A DNA stretch of 64,000 nucleotides from Gammaproteobacteria bacterium (GTDB taxonomy: Bacteria; Pseudomonadota; Gammaproteobacteria; Xanthomonadales; SZUA-36): the NCBI GenBank assembly GCA_030426265.1, contig JAUHYP010000001.1, forward strand, positions 124,001 to 188,000, read 5' to 3'. Below the pieces are notes generated by a model, which saw nothing but the letters and a program-made list of their open reading frames with translations, was not told where the DNA came from and made no database searches. The position numbers and the translations under genes were made by a program. Below are positions 26,435 to 35,448 of the stretch, in pieces (within the stretch, counting starts at the first letter, position 1; every line of letters starts with the position of its first letter).

Positions 26435-28423
26435 ATGAAGAAACCATTCAACGGGCCGCTGGCGGCCTTGCCCCTGGCCCGCGCGGGCCTTTTCGTGGCG
26501 CTGTCCGCGCCCCTGGCGGTCTTTGCCCAGGAACGGGACCCCGATGAAAAGCCCATCGAACTGGACGAGATCGTCGTCACCGCGTCTTTGGCGCCAGAAC
26601 CCCTGAAGTCCGTACCCAGCTCCATTACCGTCATCACGCGGGAGGAGATCGAGGCCCGGCAGGTTCGCTACGTGGGCGACCTGCTGCGTGACGTGCCCGG
26701 CTTCTCCGTGAGCCAGTCGGGCGGCCCGGGCACGCAGACACAAGTGCGCGTGCGCGGCGCCGAGGCCAACCAGCTGCTGGTGCTGGTGGACGGTATTCGC
26801 GCCAACGATCCGGCCAACTCCGACGAGTTCCAGTGGCAGTTCGCGCTGACCTCCGACGTCGAGCGCATCGAGATCGTGCGCGGCCCGCAGAGCGCCATCT
26901 GGGGCTCGGACGCCATGGCCGGTGTGGTCAATATCATCCGCCGCAAGGATGTGAACGGCAGATCGCTGCGCGGCCACGCCGAGGGCGGCAGTTTCGGCAC
27001 CATCGACCTGGGCGCCAGTGGCGGCTGGAGCACCGAAAACCTGCGCCTGCGCGGCGGCGCCGCCTGGTATGAGACCGACGGCACCAACATTGCCCGTACG
27101 GGACCCGAGGACGACGGCGCCGAGAACACCACGGCCGACCTCGGCCTGGAGTGGGACATCACGGAGAGCCTGACCCTGCTGGCCTCCACCCAGTTCGTGG
27201 ACGCGACCAGCGATTTCGACGACACGGATTTCATCGTCACCGGTCTGCCGATCGACGCCGACCGGGTGACCGACAACGAACAGGCCTATTACCGGGGCGA
27301 GCTGCGTCTCGCGCCGCCGGGCGGCGTGTGGTCCGGCAGCGCCGCCGTGAACTGGTCGGACACCGACACCACCAACTTCTACGACGGTGAATGGAACAGC
27401 GCCACCGCGGCGGAAGTGTTCGAGTTTCGCGCACGCGCCAGTGCGGACTGGGCCGGTTCGGCGCCTGGCACGTCGCACCGCTTGACCTTCGCCATGGACC
27501 AGCGCGATACCGACTACCACCAGCGCGGCATCGACGCCGGCTTCGGCAACCCCAACCACGACCAGTCCATGGACGTCACCGGCTTCGCCGCCGAGTACCT
27601 GGGCCAGCCGTTCCAGGGCTTCACCTGGACCGTGTCCGCCCGCCACGACAACAACAGCGAGTTCGACAACATCGGCACCTGGCGCCTGGCCTTCAATCAC
27701 GAAGTCGACGAGGGCGTGCGTGTGCGCGGCTCTTACGGGACCGGCTCAAAGACGCCGACCTTTACCGAGCGATTCGGCTTTTACCCTGGCACCTTCATCG
27801 GCAACCCGGACCTCGTGCCGGAAGAGTCGAAGGGCTGGGAGCTGGGCGTGGAGTCGGACTGGATGGACGGTAACCTGACCCTGGGCGCGGTCTACTTCGA
27901 CTCGGTGCTGGAGAACGAGATCAACGGTTTCGTCTTCGACCCCGCCACCGGTGGATTCACGGCCGCCAACGAAGACACCGACAGCGACCGCAAGGGCTTC
28001 GAGTTGACCGGTAGCTGGAGGCCCGTGCACGGCCTCATCATCGCCGCCAACTACACCTACACCGACGCCACGCAGGACAACGCCCTCGGCGACACCGTGC
28101 GCGAAGTGCGCCGGCCGCGCCACATGGGCAGCCTGAACGCGGACTGGCGCTTCGCCGACGACCGCGGCAACGTCAACCTCAACGTCAACTACACCGGCGA
28201 CCAGCTCGACAGCTTCTACGACCCGACGACCTTCATCAGCTCGAACGTCCCGCTGGACAGCTTCACCGTGGTGGACGTGGCCGGCAGCTGGCGCCTGACC
28301 GACGCGCTGGAGCTGACGGCCCGGGTGAGCAACCTCTTCGACGAGGATTACGAGGAGGTTCTGGGCTACGCGCGGCCGGGCGTGGCGTTCTACGGCGGCT
28401 TGCGCGGCCGATTCGACTTCTAG
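26435..28423 (+). CDS. btuB: TonB-dependent vitamin B12 receptor BtuB
   Basis: A 662-residue outer-membrane receptor with a signal peptide (about residues 1-32, ending VFAQ), a TonB box ELDEIVVTAS, a plug with VRVRGAEANQLLVLVDGIR and RIEIVRGPQSAIWGSDAMAG, and a barrel ending in GLRGRFDF. Compared with siderophore receptors, the plug sequence RVRGAEANQ and the shorter barrel fit BtuB, and the cobalamin riboswitch upstream settles the substrate. It imports cobalamin into the periplasm. Confidence 0.93.
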   Translation: MKKPFNGPLAALPLARAGLFVALSAPLAVFAQERDPDEKPIELDEIVVTASLAPEPLKSVPSSITVITREEIEARQVRYVGDLLRDVPGFSVSQSGGPGTQTQVRVRGAEANQLLVLVDGIRANDPANSDEFQWQFALTSDVERIEIVRGPQSAIWGSDAMAGVVNIIRRKDVNGRSLRGHAEGGSFGTIDLGASGGWSTENLRLRGGAAWYETDGTNIARTGPEDDGAENTTADLGLEWDITESLTLLASTQFVDATSDFDDTDFIVTGLPIDADRVTDNEQAYYRGELRLAPPGGVWSGSAAVNWSDTDTTNFYDGEWNSATAAEVFEFRARASADWAGSAPGTSHRLTFAMDQRDTDYHQRGIDAGFGNPNHDQSMDVTGFAAEYLGQPFQGFTWTVSARHDNNSEFDNIGTWRLAFNHEVDEGVRVRGSYGTGSKTPTFTERFGFYPGTFIGNPDLVPEESKGWELGVESDWMDGNLTLGAVYFDSVLENEINGFVFDPATGGFTAANEDTDSDRKGFELTGSWRPVHGLIIAANYTYTDATQDNALGDTVREVRRPRHMGSLNADWRFADDRGNVNLNVNYTGDQLDSFYDPTTFISSNVPLDSFTVVDVAGSWRLTDALELTARVSNLFDEDYEEVLGYARPGVAFYGGLRGRFDF

Positions 28424-28433
28424 GCGCCGCGAC

Positions 28434-29105
28434 GTGCCCCGTCCCAGGGCCCTGTTGAGCTGGTCCAGCGGCAAGGATTCCGCCTGGACGCTGCACGAGG
28501 TGCTGGCCGCGGGCGAGTTGGACGTCGTGGGCCTGTTCACCACGCTCAACGCCTCGGTGGACCGGGTGGCCATGCACGGGGTGCGCGGCGAACTTTTGCG
28601 CGCCCAGGCGCGCGCCCTGGACCTGCCCCTGTTCGAGGTGGGCCTACCCTGGCCCTGCAGCAACGAGGACTACGAGCGCCTGGCCGGCGAGGCGCTGACC
28701 CGGCTGAAGCAGCGCCTTGGCGTCACCCATGTGGTGTTCGGCGACCTGTTCCTCGAGGACATCCGCGCCTGGCGGGAGGCCCAGGTGGGCGCGATGGGGC
28801 TCGAGCCCGTCTTTCCGCTGTTTGGCCGCGACACCCGGGCGCTCGCCCGGGCCATGATCGACGGCGGCCTGGAGGCCGTGCTGAGCTGTGTGGACACCGA
28901 ACAGTTGGACGGGGCGTTCAGCGGCCGGGCTTTCGATGGTGCCTTGCTGGATGAACTCCCGGAGGGGATCGACCCCTGCGGCGAGAACGGGGAATTCCAC
29001 ACCCTGGTCGTGGCGGCGCCGATGTTCGAGGGGCGTCTTCGTGTGAAGCGTGGTGAGCGCCACGATGACGGGCGCTTCCAGTACACCGACTTCTTGCCCG
29101 CCTGA
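28434..29105 (+). CDS. Dph6/ATP-pyrophosphatase-family amidoligase-like protein
   Basis: A 223-residue protein with the PP-loop motif LSWSSGKDSAWTL at the N terminus (residues 7-19) and the family motif CGENGEFHTLV near residue 183, as in Dph6-type diphthine-ammonia ligases. Bacteria lack diphthamide, so the reaction here is unknown; bacterial homologues are annotated adenine nucleotide alpha hydrolase-like. It starts at GTG 10 bases after btuB and is probably under the same riboswitch, hinting at a role in cobalamin or cobinamide metabolism (inference). Confidence 0.8.
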   Translation: MPRPRALLSWSSGKDSAWTLHEVLAAGELDVVGLFTTLNASVDRVAMHGVRGELLRAQARALDLPLFEVGLPWPCSNEDYERLAGEALTRLKQRLGVTHVVFGDLFLEDIRAWREAQVGAMGLEPVFPLFGRDTRALARAMIDGGLEAVLSCVDTEQLDGAFSGRAFDGALLDELPEGIDPCGENGEFHTLVVAAPMFEGRLRVKRGERHDDGRFQYTDFLPA

Positions 29106-29185
29106 AGGGGTCACGAAGTGCGGCAAGTCTGGTATTCCCGCTATGTCGTCTGGGTGGGGCTACCCCAGGCCGGGATGAGGCTGCG

Positions 29186-30085
29186 TCAGTCTGGTGGCGT
29201 TTCCCCGGTAAGGATGGCTTCGAGGCCTTCACGGTAGGACGGGTACTTCGGCTCGAACCCCAGCTGCTCGCGAACCCGACGGGTATCGATGCGTTTGCAC
29301 TCGGCCCAGAACTGGCGGCCCATGGGCGAGAGTTCGGCCTCTTCGAAGGGGATGGCCGGGGGCACGGGGAGGCCCGCGAGTTCTGCGGCATATGCCAGCA
29401 CCGTTTCCGCAGCCACCGGCTCGTCATCCGCCAGGTTGAACACGGGTCCGGCTTCCGGCCGCTGCATGCCCAGCAGCAGGGCGGAGCCGATGTCATCGAC
29501 GTGGATGCGATTGAACACGTGACCGGGCTTCACGATGCGTTGCGCCTTGCCGCTGCGCAAACGGTCGAAGGGCGAGCGGCCCGGGCCGTAGATGCCCGGC
29601 AGGCGGAACACCTGCACGGGCAGACCGGCCGATTCACCCCACTCCAGCCAACGCCGCTCCTGGGCGACCCGGCGTTCACTGCGTGCATTCATTGGGGACA
29701 GCGGCGCGTCCTCGTCGACCCAGGCGCCGTCGACGTCGCCGTACACGCCCGTGGTCGAGAGCAGGCCGACCCAGCGCAGGGTCGGCAGCGCGGCCATGAG
29801 GTCGCCGTGCCACCGGAGCACCCCATCGTCACCGGCCTCGCCAGGCGGGATGGAGCAAAGGATGTCCGTGACGCCATCGAGCGCGGTGTCTGCCAGCGCG
29901 GCGGCGCCATCGAAGCGATGGCCTTCAATGCCCAGCCCCTGGAGCTCGGCAACGCCCTCCGCCGTGCGGCGGGTCCCGGCGGCCCGGCCACCGGCCGTGA
30001 TGAAGCGCACGGCCAGACGCGTGGCGGTATCGCCACAGCCGAAACAGAACAGCCGGCGCTGTTTCAGGTCCCAATCAACGCTCAA
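29186..30085 (-). CDS. NAD-dependent epimerase/SDR family protein (YeeZ-like)
   Basis: A Rossmann-fold protein of about 299 residues. The N-terminal dinucleotide site reads LFCFGCGDTATRLA; later YGDVDGAWVDE, LPGIYGPGRS and RIHVDDIGSALL match extended SDR proteins of the YeeZ type, which lack a clear catalytic Tyr-x3-Lys. The frame is open to 30142, but that start would overlap the upstream gene by 47 bases; the TTG at 30085 is preferred because it begins just before the conserved core. Role unknown. Confidence 0.75.
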   Translation of the reverse strand: MSVDWDLKQRRLFCFGCGDTATRLAVRFITAGGRAAGTRRTAEGVAELQGLGIEGHRFDGAAALADTALDGVTDILCSIPPGEAGDDGVLRWHGDLMAALPTLRWVGLLSTTGVYGDVDGAWVDEDAPLSPMNARSERRVAQERRWLEWGESAGLPVQVFRLPGIYGPGRSPFDRLRSGKAQRIVKPGHVFNRIHVDDIGSALLLGMQRPEAGPVFNLADDEPVAAETVLAYAAELAGLPVPPAIPFEEAELSPMGRQFWAECKRIDTRRVREQLGFEPKYPSYREGLEAILTGETPPD

Positions 30086-30095
30086 TGTCTGGGGC

Positions 30096-31337
30096 TCAAT
30101 CCAGTTGCTTTGCCGCGTCGCGCAGCACATCGTCCCAGGCATCGAAACCCTCGGTCATCGCCTCGTTCCAGCGCGTGACCAGGGACTCGAGGGTGTCGGG
30201 TGGCAGGTCGAGGATGTCTTCACAGCGCCGCGGGTCCAGTGGAAACGCCTCAGGGTAGCGCTCGTACTCGCGGGTGGCGGTGTCCTGGTTGGCGCGGGCC
30301 TCGCCAAGCGACACCCCATCGGACAGGTAACGGTACAGGTGATCTTCGGGCATGGGGCCCGGGAGCCGGGACTCGGTAACGAGTCCCCGCGGCTGCCAGC
30401 AGTATTGCATCACGCCGGAGAGTTGTGACTGCCAGGAACGTTTCGGTTCGCGCGTTTCACCGCGCACTATCGTGGCCATTTGCGAAGTCAACCCGCGACC
30501 GATGGACTGAACCAGGTAGGTCTGCGATTTCGTTTCCATCAGGTCGGCCAGGGTAGTGCAGCCGGCTTCGGCGATGTCGTCGCCCGAACGGATCGATGCC
30601 TGGCAACCACCATACAACCGCGACCAGGAAGGCTGGGCCAGCGCCACCTGCACGGCAATCAGTTCGATCGTGGCCATGTCCGTGACCGGGGTGTGTTCCA
30701 GGCCGGCTTCCCGGGCCTGGGCCAGCGCCTCGCCCTCGAACACCAGCGGCGGCAGGGAGTCGACGGCTGCCTCGACGGCAAGCCAGGTCTCGGGCAGGCC
30801 GTGGCCCCAGTACGTGTCCACGTGGCTGGCAGAAGCGGCGCGAAGGACGTGCTCCAGTTCCTCGCCGCTGAAGGGCAGGTTGTCCTCCCGTCCGGAACGG
30901 CCGATGCCGCGCAAGGCCAGCAGGTGGGCGTAGGCATTGTCAGGGTCGAGCGTGGCCAGGCGCAGCGGCAGGTCGGATGCCTCGCACCAGGGCGCCGGCC
31001 GCGAGGACAGGCAATCGAATGCATAGACCGTTGTGGCCAGCGCCGCGTTGCTGGGGTCGTCGTCGATTGCCTGTCGCCGCAGCGCCGGCAGGTCCGGCGG
31101 CGCGCCATCGTCGGGGCAGGCTGCGGCTGAGCCTTCACTGGCCCGGGCCTGGAGGGTCATGCTGGCAAGCGCCCGAACGAATGGGGTGTCGTCGTCCAGC
31201 AAATGGCACCAAAGTCCCGGTTGCCAGGCGTTCCAGGCGGCGCCGTAGGCCTCCGCACCGTCGTTGTCAGGACCGGAAGGCTGGGCAAACGCAACCGCCG
31301 GCGCCAGCAGGCACAGCACGCCAATCATCCTGATCAT
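30096..31337 (-). CDS. Hypothetical secreted protein
   Basis: A 413-residue protein not recognised. It has a short signal peptide ending AVAFAQ (residue 19), AAGG AG-type ribosome site 7 bases before the ATG, and a mature part that is mostly helical with several cysteines (LWCHLL, AACPD, FDCLSS, PWCEAS, GGCQAS, AGCTTL, QYCWQP, RRCEDI), which could form disulfides in the periplasm. The segments AAL..TVYAFDCLS and NAYAHLLALRGIGRSG resemble Sel1/TPR-like repeats. Coding is supported by the ribosome site and the signal peptide. Confidence 0.7.
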   Translation of the reverse strand: MIRMIGVLCLLAPAVAFAQPSGPDNDGAEAYGAAWNAWQPGLWCHLLDDDTPFVRALASMTLQARASEGSAAACPDDGAPPDLPALRRQAIDDDPSNAALATTVYAFDCLSSRPAPWCEASDLPLRLATLDPDNAYAHLLALRGIGRSGREDNLPFSGEELEHVLRAASASHVDTYWGHGLPETWLAVEAAVDSLPPLVFEGEALAQAREAGLEHTPVTDMATIELIAVQVALAQPSWSRLYGGCQASIRSGDDIAEAGCTTLADLMETKSQTYLVQSIGRGLTSQMATIVRGETREPKRSWQSQLSGVMQYCWQPRGLVTESRLPGPMPEDHLYRYLSDGVSLGEARANQDTATREYERYPEAFPLDPRRCEDILDLPPDTLESLVTRWNEAMTEGFDAWDDVLRDAAKQLD

Positions 31338-31539
31338 CGTCGTACTCCTTACAACCCTCTGTGATCAATGTACCAACGCCTGCCAGCGGGCGCATATCCA
31401 ACAGGTCATGGCTTGAACATGCAATCAAACTGCATCATTCGCCCCTTCTGACCGGTCGCATCGCTTTCCGACGAAAACACGAAAAACCCTTCCGTCATCA
31501 ACGCCTTACCGTCATCGAAAGTCTCGCAACTCCTTGATT

Positions 31540-31594
31540 CGTCATTCAATCGTCATCAGCCATTCATTGCGCTGTCATTTCCCGTGCCTATCCT
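31540..31594 (+). promoter_or_regulatory. PhoB-type Pho box array and -10 element
   Basis: Four hexamers recur at an exact 11-base period: CGTCAT (31540), CGTCAT (31551), ATTCAT (31562) and TGTCAT (31573, within CTGTCAT). The 11-base phase with CTGTCAT-like units is the PhoB box layout. A TATCCT (31589-31594) lies 10 bases after the last unit, the usual place for a Pho promoter -10, and the gene starts 28 bases later. Confidence 0.75.
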
Positions 31595-31621
31595 GCGCGC
31601 AAACCACAGGGGAGAGACGGC

Positions 31622-32464
31622 ATGAACACCCTGGTTCCGCTGGATACGAAAGTACGCTGCCGAACGGTCTTCATCTCCGATGTGCACCTGGGCTTTCACG
31701 GGTGCAGCGCCGACTTCCTCCTGGATTTCCTCGGCCGCGTCGAGTGCGACACGCTGTACCTGGTCGGGGATATCGTCGATTTCTGGTACATGAAGAAGCG
31801 CGCCAACTGGCCCAAATCCCACGGTGAAGTGCTCTACCGCATCCTCGACATGGCCCGCCACGGCACGCGGGTGGTGTTCGTGCCCGGCAACCACGACGAG
31901 GCCGTGCGGCCCTTCGACGGCATGATGTTCGGCTGCATCGAGATCCAGGACCGGCTGGTGCACGAGACGGCCGACGGCAAGCGCTTCCTGGTGCTGCACG
32001 GCGACCAGTTCGACAGCGTGGTGCGCTGCTCGAAGTGGCTGGCCAAGCTCGGCGCCTGGGCCTACGACGTGCTGCTGCGCATGAACACGGTGATCAACCG
32101 GGCGCGGCGCCTGTTCGGCCGGGACTACTGGTCGCTGGCGGCCTTCCTGAAGCACAAGGTGAAAAACGCCGTGAGCTATATCTCCAGCTTCGAGGAAGCG
32201 GTGGTGAAGGCGGCGGCGGAAGAGGGCGTGGACGGCGTGGTCTGTGGCCACATCCACCGCGCCGAGATGACCCGGATGCACGAGATTCTCTACATGAACT
32301 GCGGCGACTGGGTCGAGAGCTGCACGGCCCTGGTGGAGCGCAAGGACGGCGCCATGGAATTGCTGGAGTGGCGTGAGCACGCCCGCCGCGTGAAGGTCCT
32401 GCGCCCGGACGCGCAGGGCGAACTGGAACTCTGGGGCGAAACCGGGAAGGGCCTGGCCGCCTGA
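31622..32464 (+). CDS. plcP: Metallophosphoesterase, PlcP-like phospholipase C (phosphate starvation)
   Basis: A 280-residue calcineurin-like phosphoesterase with all metal motifs: FISDVHLG (D20, H22), LVGDIVDFW, VPGNHDEAV, HGDQFDS, and GHIHRAE. LpxH shares this fold, but the length, the extra region with KHKVKNAVSYISSFEE and the downstream GT4 gene fit PlcP, the enzyme that splits phospholipids to diacylglycerol when phosphate is scarce in rhizobia and marine bacteria. The Pho-box promoter upstream supports this over LpxH. There is no signal peptide, as expected for a cytosolic-face enzyme. Confidence 0.85.
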   Translation: MNTLVPLDTKVRCRTVFISDVHLGFHGCSADFLLDFLGRVECDTLYLVGDIVDFWYMKKRANWPKSHGEVLYRILDMARHGTRVVFVPGNHDEAVRPFDGMMFGCIEIQDRLVHETADGKRFLVLHGDQFDSVVRCSKWLAKLGAWAYDVLLRMNTVINRARRLFGRDYWSLAAFLKHKVKNAVSYISSFEEAVVKAAAEEGVDGVVCGHIHRAEMTRMHEILYMNCGDWVESCTALVERKDGAMELLEWREHARRVKVLRPDAQGELELWGETGKGLAA

Positions 32465-32480
32465 CAATGGAAGCACTGAA

Positions 32481-33554
32481 TTGATACTCGTCCTCGTCAC
32501 CGACGCCTGGGCGCCGCAGGTCAATGGCGTCGTCACCACCATGCGCAACACCGTGGAGCACCTGCGTGAACGCGGGGTGGACGTCACCCCCATCACGCCG
32601 GACCAGTTCCGCTCCATTCCCTGCCCGGGCTACAAGGAAATCCGACTCTCCATCACCCCGTATCGCAAGGTGAAGGAGATCATCGAAACACGACAGCCGG
32701 ACGTCATTCATATCGCCACGGAAGGCCCTCTCGGCTGGGCGGCCCGAAAGTACTGCATGCGCCACGGGCTGCCCTTCGCCACGTCCCTGCACACGCGCTT
32801 TCCCGAGTACCTGCGCCTGCGCGCGCCGATTCCACTGAGCTTCACCTACGGAATCCTGCGCGACTTCCACGCTCCGGCACGGGTCACCCTGGTGCGCACC
32901 AAGACCCAGAAACAGGAACTCAAGGAAAAGGGATTCGAGCACCTGAAGGTCTGGCCGGGGGCCGTGGACACCCGCCTGTTCCGACCGCGCGGCAAGGGCG
33001 CCCTGGACCTGCCCCGTCCCATCGGCCTGTTCGTGGGGCGCGTGGCGGTGGAAAAGGGCCTGCCGGACTTTCTCGACCTGGACCTGCCGGGTTCGAAGGT
33101 GATCGTCGGCGCGGGCCCGGACCTCGAAAAGCTGAAGGCCCAGTACCCCGACGCCCATTTCCTGGGTGCGAAATTCGGCGAGGAACTGGCCGAGCTGGTC
33201 TCGGCGGCGGATGTGTTCGTCTTCCCGAGCAGAACCGACACCTTCGGCCTGGTGATGCTCGAGGCCATGGCCTGCGGCGTACCCGTGGCGGCCTTTCCCG
33301 TCCCCGGCCCGCAGGACGTGATCCTGCCCGGCGCCACCGGGTTCATGGACGAGGACCTGCGCCAGGCCTTCTTCAAGGCCCTGGAACTGGATGGCGACGC
33401 CTGCCTGGAGTTCGCCCACGACCACAGCTGGCAGCGTTCCACCGAGCGGTTCCTGAAGTTCCAGACACAGATCGACTGGTCGGGCGGGGCGGGTAAAACC
33501 ATGGCCTCTGAAAACGAACCGGACGCGCTTGGAGAGCGTATCGCTTCGACCTGA
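32481..33554 (+). CDS. agt: GT4 glycosyltransferase, Agt-like diacylglycerol glycosyltransferase
   Basis: A 357-residue GT-B enzyme of family GT4. It starts at TTG 16 bases after plcP. The N-terminal half carries the acceptor-side pattern TDAWAPQVNGVVTTMRNT and TSLHTRFPEYLRLR; the C-terminal half has the EX7E motif region PSRTDTFGLVMLEAMACGVPV (split here: PSRTDTFGLVMLEA, then MACGVPV). This family includes Agt enzymes that add glucose, glucuronate or galactose to diacylglycerol made by PlcP. The pairing and shared Pho promoter support the assignment; the sugar used is not predictable. Confidence 0.85.
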   Translation: MILVLVTDAWAPQVNGVVTTMRNTVEHLRERGVDVTPITPDQFRSIPCPGYKEIRLSITPYRKVKEIIETRQPDVIHIATEGPLGWAARKYCMRHGLPFATSLHTRFPEYLRLRAPIPLSFTYGILRDFHAPARVTLVRTKTQKQELKEKGFEHLKVWPGAVDTRLFRPRGKGALDLPRPIGLFVGRVAVEKGLPDFLDLDLPGSKVIVGAGPDLEKLKAQYPDAHFLGAKFGEELAELVSAADVFVFPSRTDTFGLVMLEAMACGVPVAAFPVPGPQDVILPGATGFMDEDLRQAFFKALELDGDACLEFAHDHSWQRSTERFLKFQTQIDWSGGAGKTMASENEPDALGERIAST

Positions 33555-33637
33555 CCTGGCGCTGATGCGCCGGAAATCACCCCCTTGCATCACCTGGCCT
33601 CCAGGCCATGGTGCATCCATGAGCGACGTGCCGGGTG

Positions 33638-34681
33638 TCAGGTTCGCCTGCGCAACGCCAGCTCCAGCTTTTCCACCACGTCACCGACTTCCACCAGTTC
33701 CATCACGCCCGGCTCCTCGATGCGATGGCCCCAGCGCAATTCCTCCGGTTCCTTGCCCCGGTAGTGGCGGGCGGCCTCCGGGTAGCGGTCCACGCACAGG
33801 TCCAGGAAACGGTACGGGCCGCTGCGGCGCGACCAGGTGGCGGCGTGCAGCCCGACCACCGGCGTGCCCAGGGCCGAGGCCATATGGGCCGGGCCGGAGT
33901 CGGGGGTCAGCAGCACGGCGGCGCGTTCCATGACCGCCAACGACTGGGTCAGCGTGTCCTTGCCCACGAGGTTGAGCGCTGGCGCCTGCATGGCGGCTTC
34001 GATCTTCGCGGCGGTCTCGCGCTCGAGGGCGCTCGGACCGCCGCTCAGCACCACGCGCAGGCCCAGGGCCCCGGCTGCATGGTCCGCCACGGCGGCGTAG
34101 CGCTCCGGCAGCCAGTTGCGCAGGGCGTGGCTGGAGCAGGGGCTGACCAGCAGGATGGGCTCCTCGAAGGGCAGCTGTTCGGCAGCCCAGGCCCGGTCCG
34201 CATCGCTGACCGGCAGGTCCCAGCGGGGCTCCCCGGGATCGATGCCCAGCGCGCGCGGAAACTCCAGGAAGCCCTGCACCTGGTGCTGGAAGGCCACCTC
34301 GGCGATGCGATGGTTGATGAACCAGCCGTGGCGGTCGCGTGAGCGGGCTTGGTCCCAGCCCAGTCGCAACGGTGCGTCGACCAGCCGCGAAAGCACGTTG
34401 GCGCGCAGCGCGACCTGCATGTGCAACAGCAGATCGAAGCGACGGCCCTTCAGGGCCTGGCGCAATCCGGAGATCGCGGCGATCCCGCCGCGTTTGTCGA
34501 AGACGATGAACTCGACACCCTCGATCCCGGCCAGCAGCTTGTGCTCCAGCTTGCCGATGATCCAGGTGATGCGGGTGTCCGGCCAGGCTTCGCGCAGGGC
34601 GCGCACCACCGGCACCGTGTGCGTGGCGTCGCCGAGGGCTGAGAGGCGCAGGATGCAGATGTTGTCCGGGGGCGCATCCAT
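33638..34681 (-). CDS. GT9 heptosyltransferase-family LPS core glycosyltransferase
   Basis: A 347-residue enzyme of the ADP-heptose:LPS heptosyltransferase family: N-terminal ILRLSALGDATHTVPVVRAL, HMQVALRAN, and a C-terminal nucleotide-sugar site LLVSPCSSHALRNWLPE and LTPDSGPAHMASALGTPVVG. The ATG at 34681 is chosen because the family's conserved N terminus begins right after it; longer frames upstream are shadows. It is divergent from kdkA with only 28 bases between the starts, so the two are probably co-regulated LPS inner-core genes. Confidence 0.9.
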   Translation of the reverse strand: MDAPPDNICILRLSALGDATHTVPVVRALREAWPDTRITWIIGKLEHKLLAGIEGVEFIVFDKRGGIAAISGLRQALKGRRFDLLLHMQVALRANVLSRLVDAPLRLGWDQARSRDRHGWFINHRIAEVAFQHQVQGFLEFPRALGIDPGEPRWDLPVSDADRAWAAEQLPFEEPILLVSPCSSHALRNWLPERYAAVADHAAGALGLRVVLSGGPSALERETAAKIEAAMQAPALNLVGKDTLTQSLAVMERAAVLLTPDSGPAHMASALGTPVVGLHAATWSRRSGPYRFLDLCVDRYPEAARHYRGKEPEELRWGHRIEEPGVMELVEVGDVVEKLELALRRRT

Positions 34682-34709
34682 AGCCACAATAGGCCGCGAG
34701 GGTCCTGCC

Positions 34710-35411
34710 ATGAATCCGGTCACCATCCACAAGGGGTCGCGAGCCATTGTATATGACGCCGATGCGGTTCCCGCCGGCGCCGCGGAGCTGTTCGACCCGG
34801 AATACTGGTGTGGGCAGGGCGCGCTCGAGGGTTCGGCGCCAGGCCGCGGCACCAGCCACTTCCTTGACACGCCCTTCGGCCCCGCGGTGCTGCGCCGATA
34901 CCGGCGTGGCGGCATGGTCGCGCGCTTCAACCGCGAGCACTACCTGTACCGCGGCCTCGAGGCCAGCCGTCCCTTCCGTGAATTCCTTCTTCTGCGCGAA
35001 ATGAACGAGGACGGCCTGAGGGTGCCGGCCCCGCTGGCGGCCCTGTGCCACCGCGAAGGCCCGTTCTACCGCGCCGCCCTGCTCACCCGCCGCATCGCGC
35101 CGGCGCGGCCGCTGGTGGACCACTTCCGGGACGAGAATTTCGACTGGAAACGCCTCGGCGGCGAGTTGCGCAGTTTCTTCGACGCGGGCATGGCGCATGC
35201 CGACCTCAATGCACGCAATATCCTGGTCCATGACGAGAACGGCGCCGCCTGGGTGATCGACCTCGACGCCTCGCGATACAGCGGCGGTCATCCCGTCGAC
35301 GGAACCCGCCAACTGGAGCGCCTGAAGCGCTCCCTGGTCAAGCTCTGGCCCGAGGACGGCCCGGCGCTGGACCCGTGCTGGGACGCCCTGTGGGCGGGCA
35401 GCGGCGCATGA
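34710..35411 (+). CDS. kdkA: 3-deoxy-D-manno-octulosonic acid kinase KdkA
   Basis: A 233-residue kinase of the Kdo kinase/RIO-like family. It shows FGPAVLRRYRRGGMVA (ATP-binding strand with Lys/Arg), YLYRGLEASRPFREF, and the catalytic HADLNARNILV (about residue 162) with VIDLDASR as the metal-binding Asp motif. KdkA phosphorylates the single Kdo of the LPS core in organisms such as Haemophilus and Xanthomonas relatives. The divergent heptosyltransferase gene supports this. Confidence 0.9.
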   Translation: MNPVTIHKGSRAIVYDADAVPAGAAELFDPEYWCGQGALEGSAPGRGTSHFLDTPFGPAVLRRYRRGGMVARFNREHYLYRGLEASRPFREFLLLREMNEDGLRVPAPLAALCHREGPFYRAALLTRRIAPARPLVDHFRDENFDWKRLGGELRSFFDAGMAHADLNARNILVHDENGAAWVIDLDASRYSGGHPVDGTRQLERLKRSLVKLWPEDGPALDPCWDALWAGSGA

Positions 35412-35448
35412 GCCGTCTGCGCAACCGTGTCCCTGGTGGCGCTGCGGG

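Noticed and set aside
34116-34709. N-terminal extension of kdkA
   Set aside because: The added ~200 residues overlap the GT9 gene antisense and lack any Kdo-kinase similarity.
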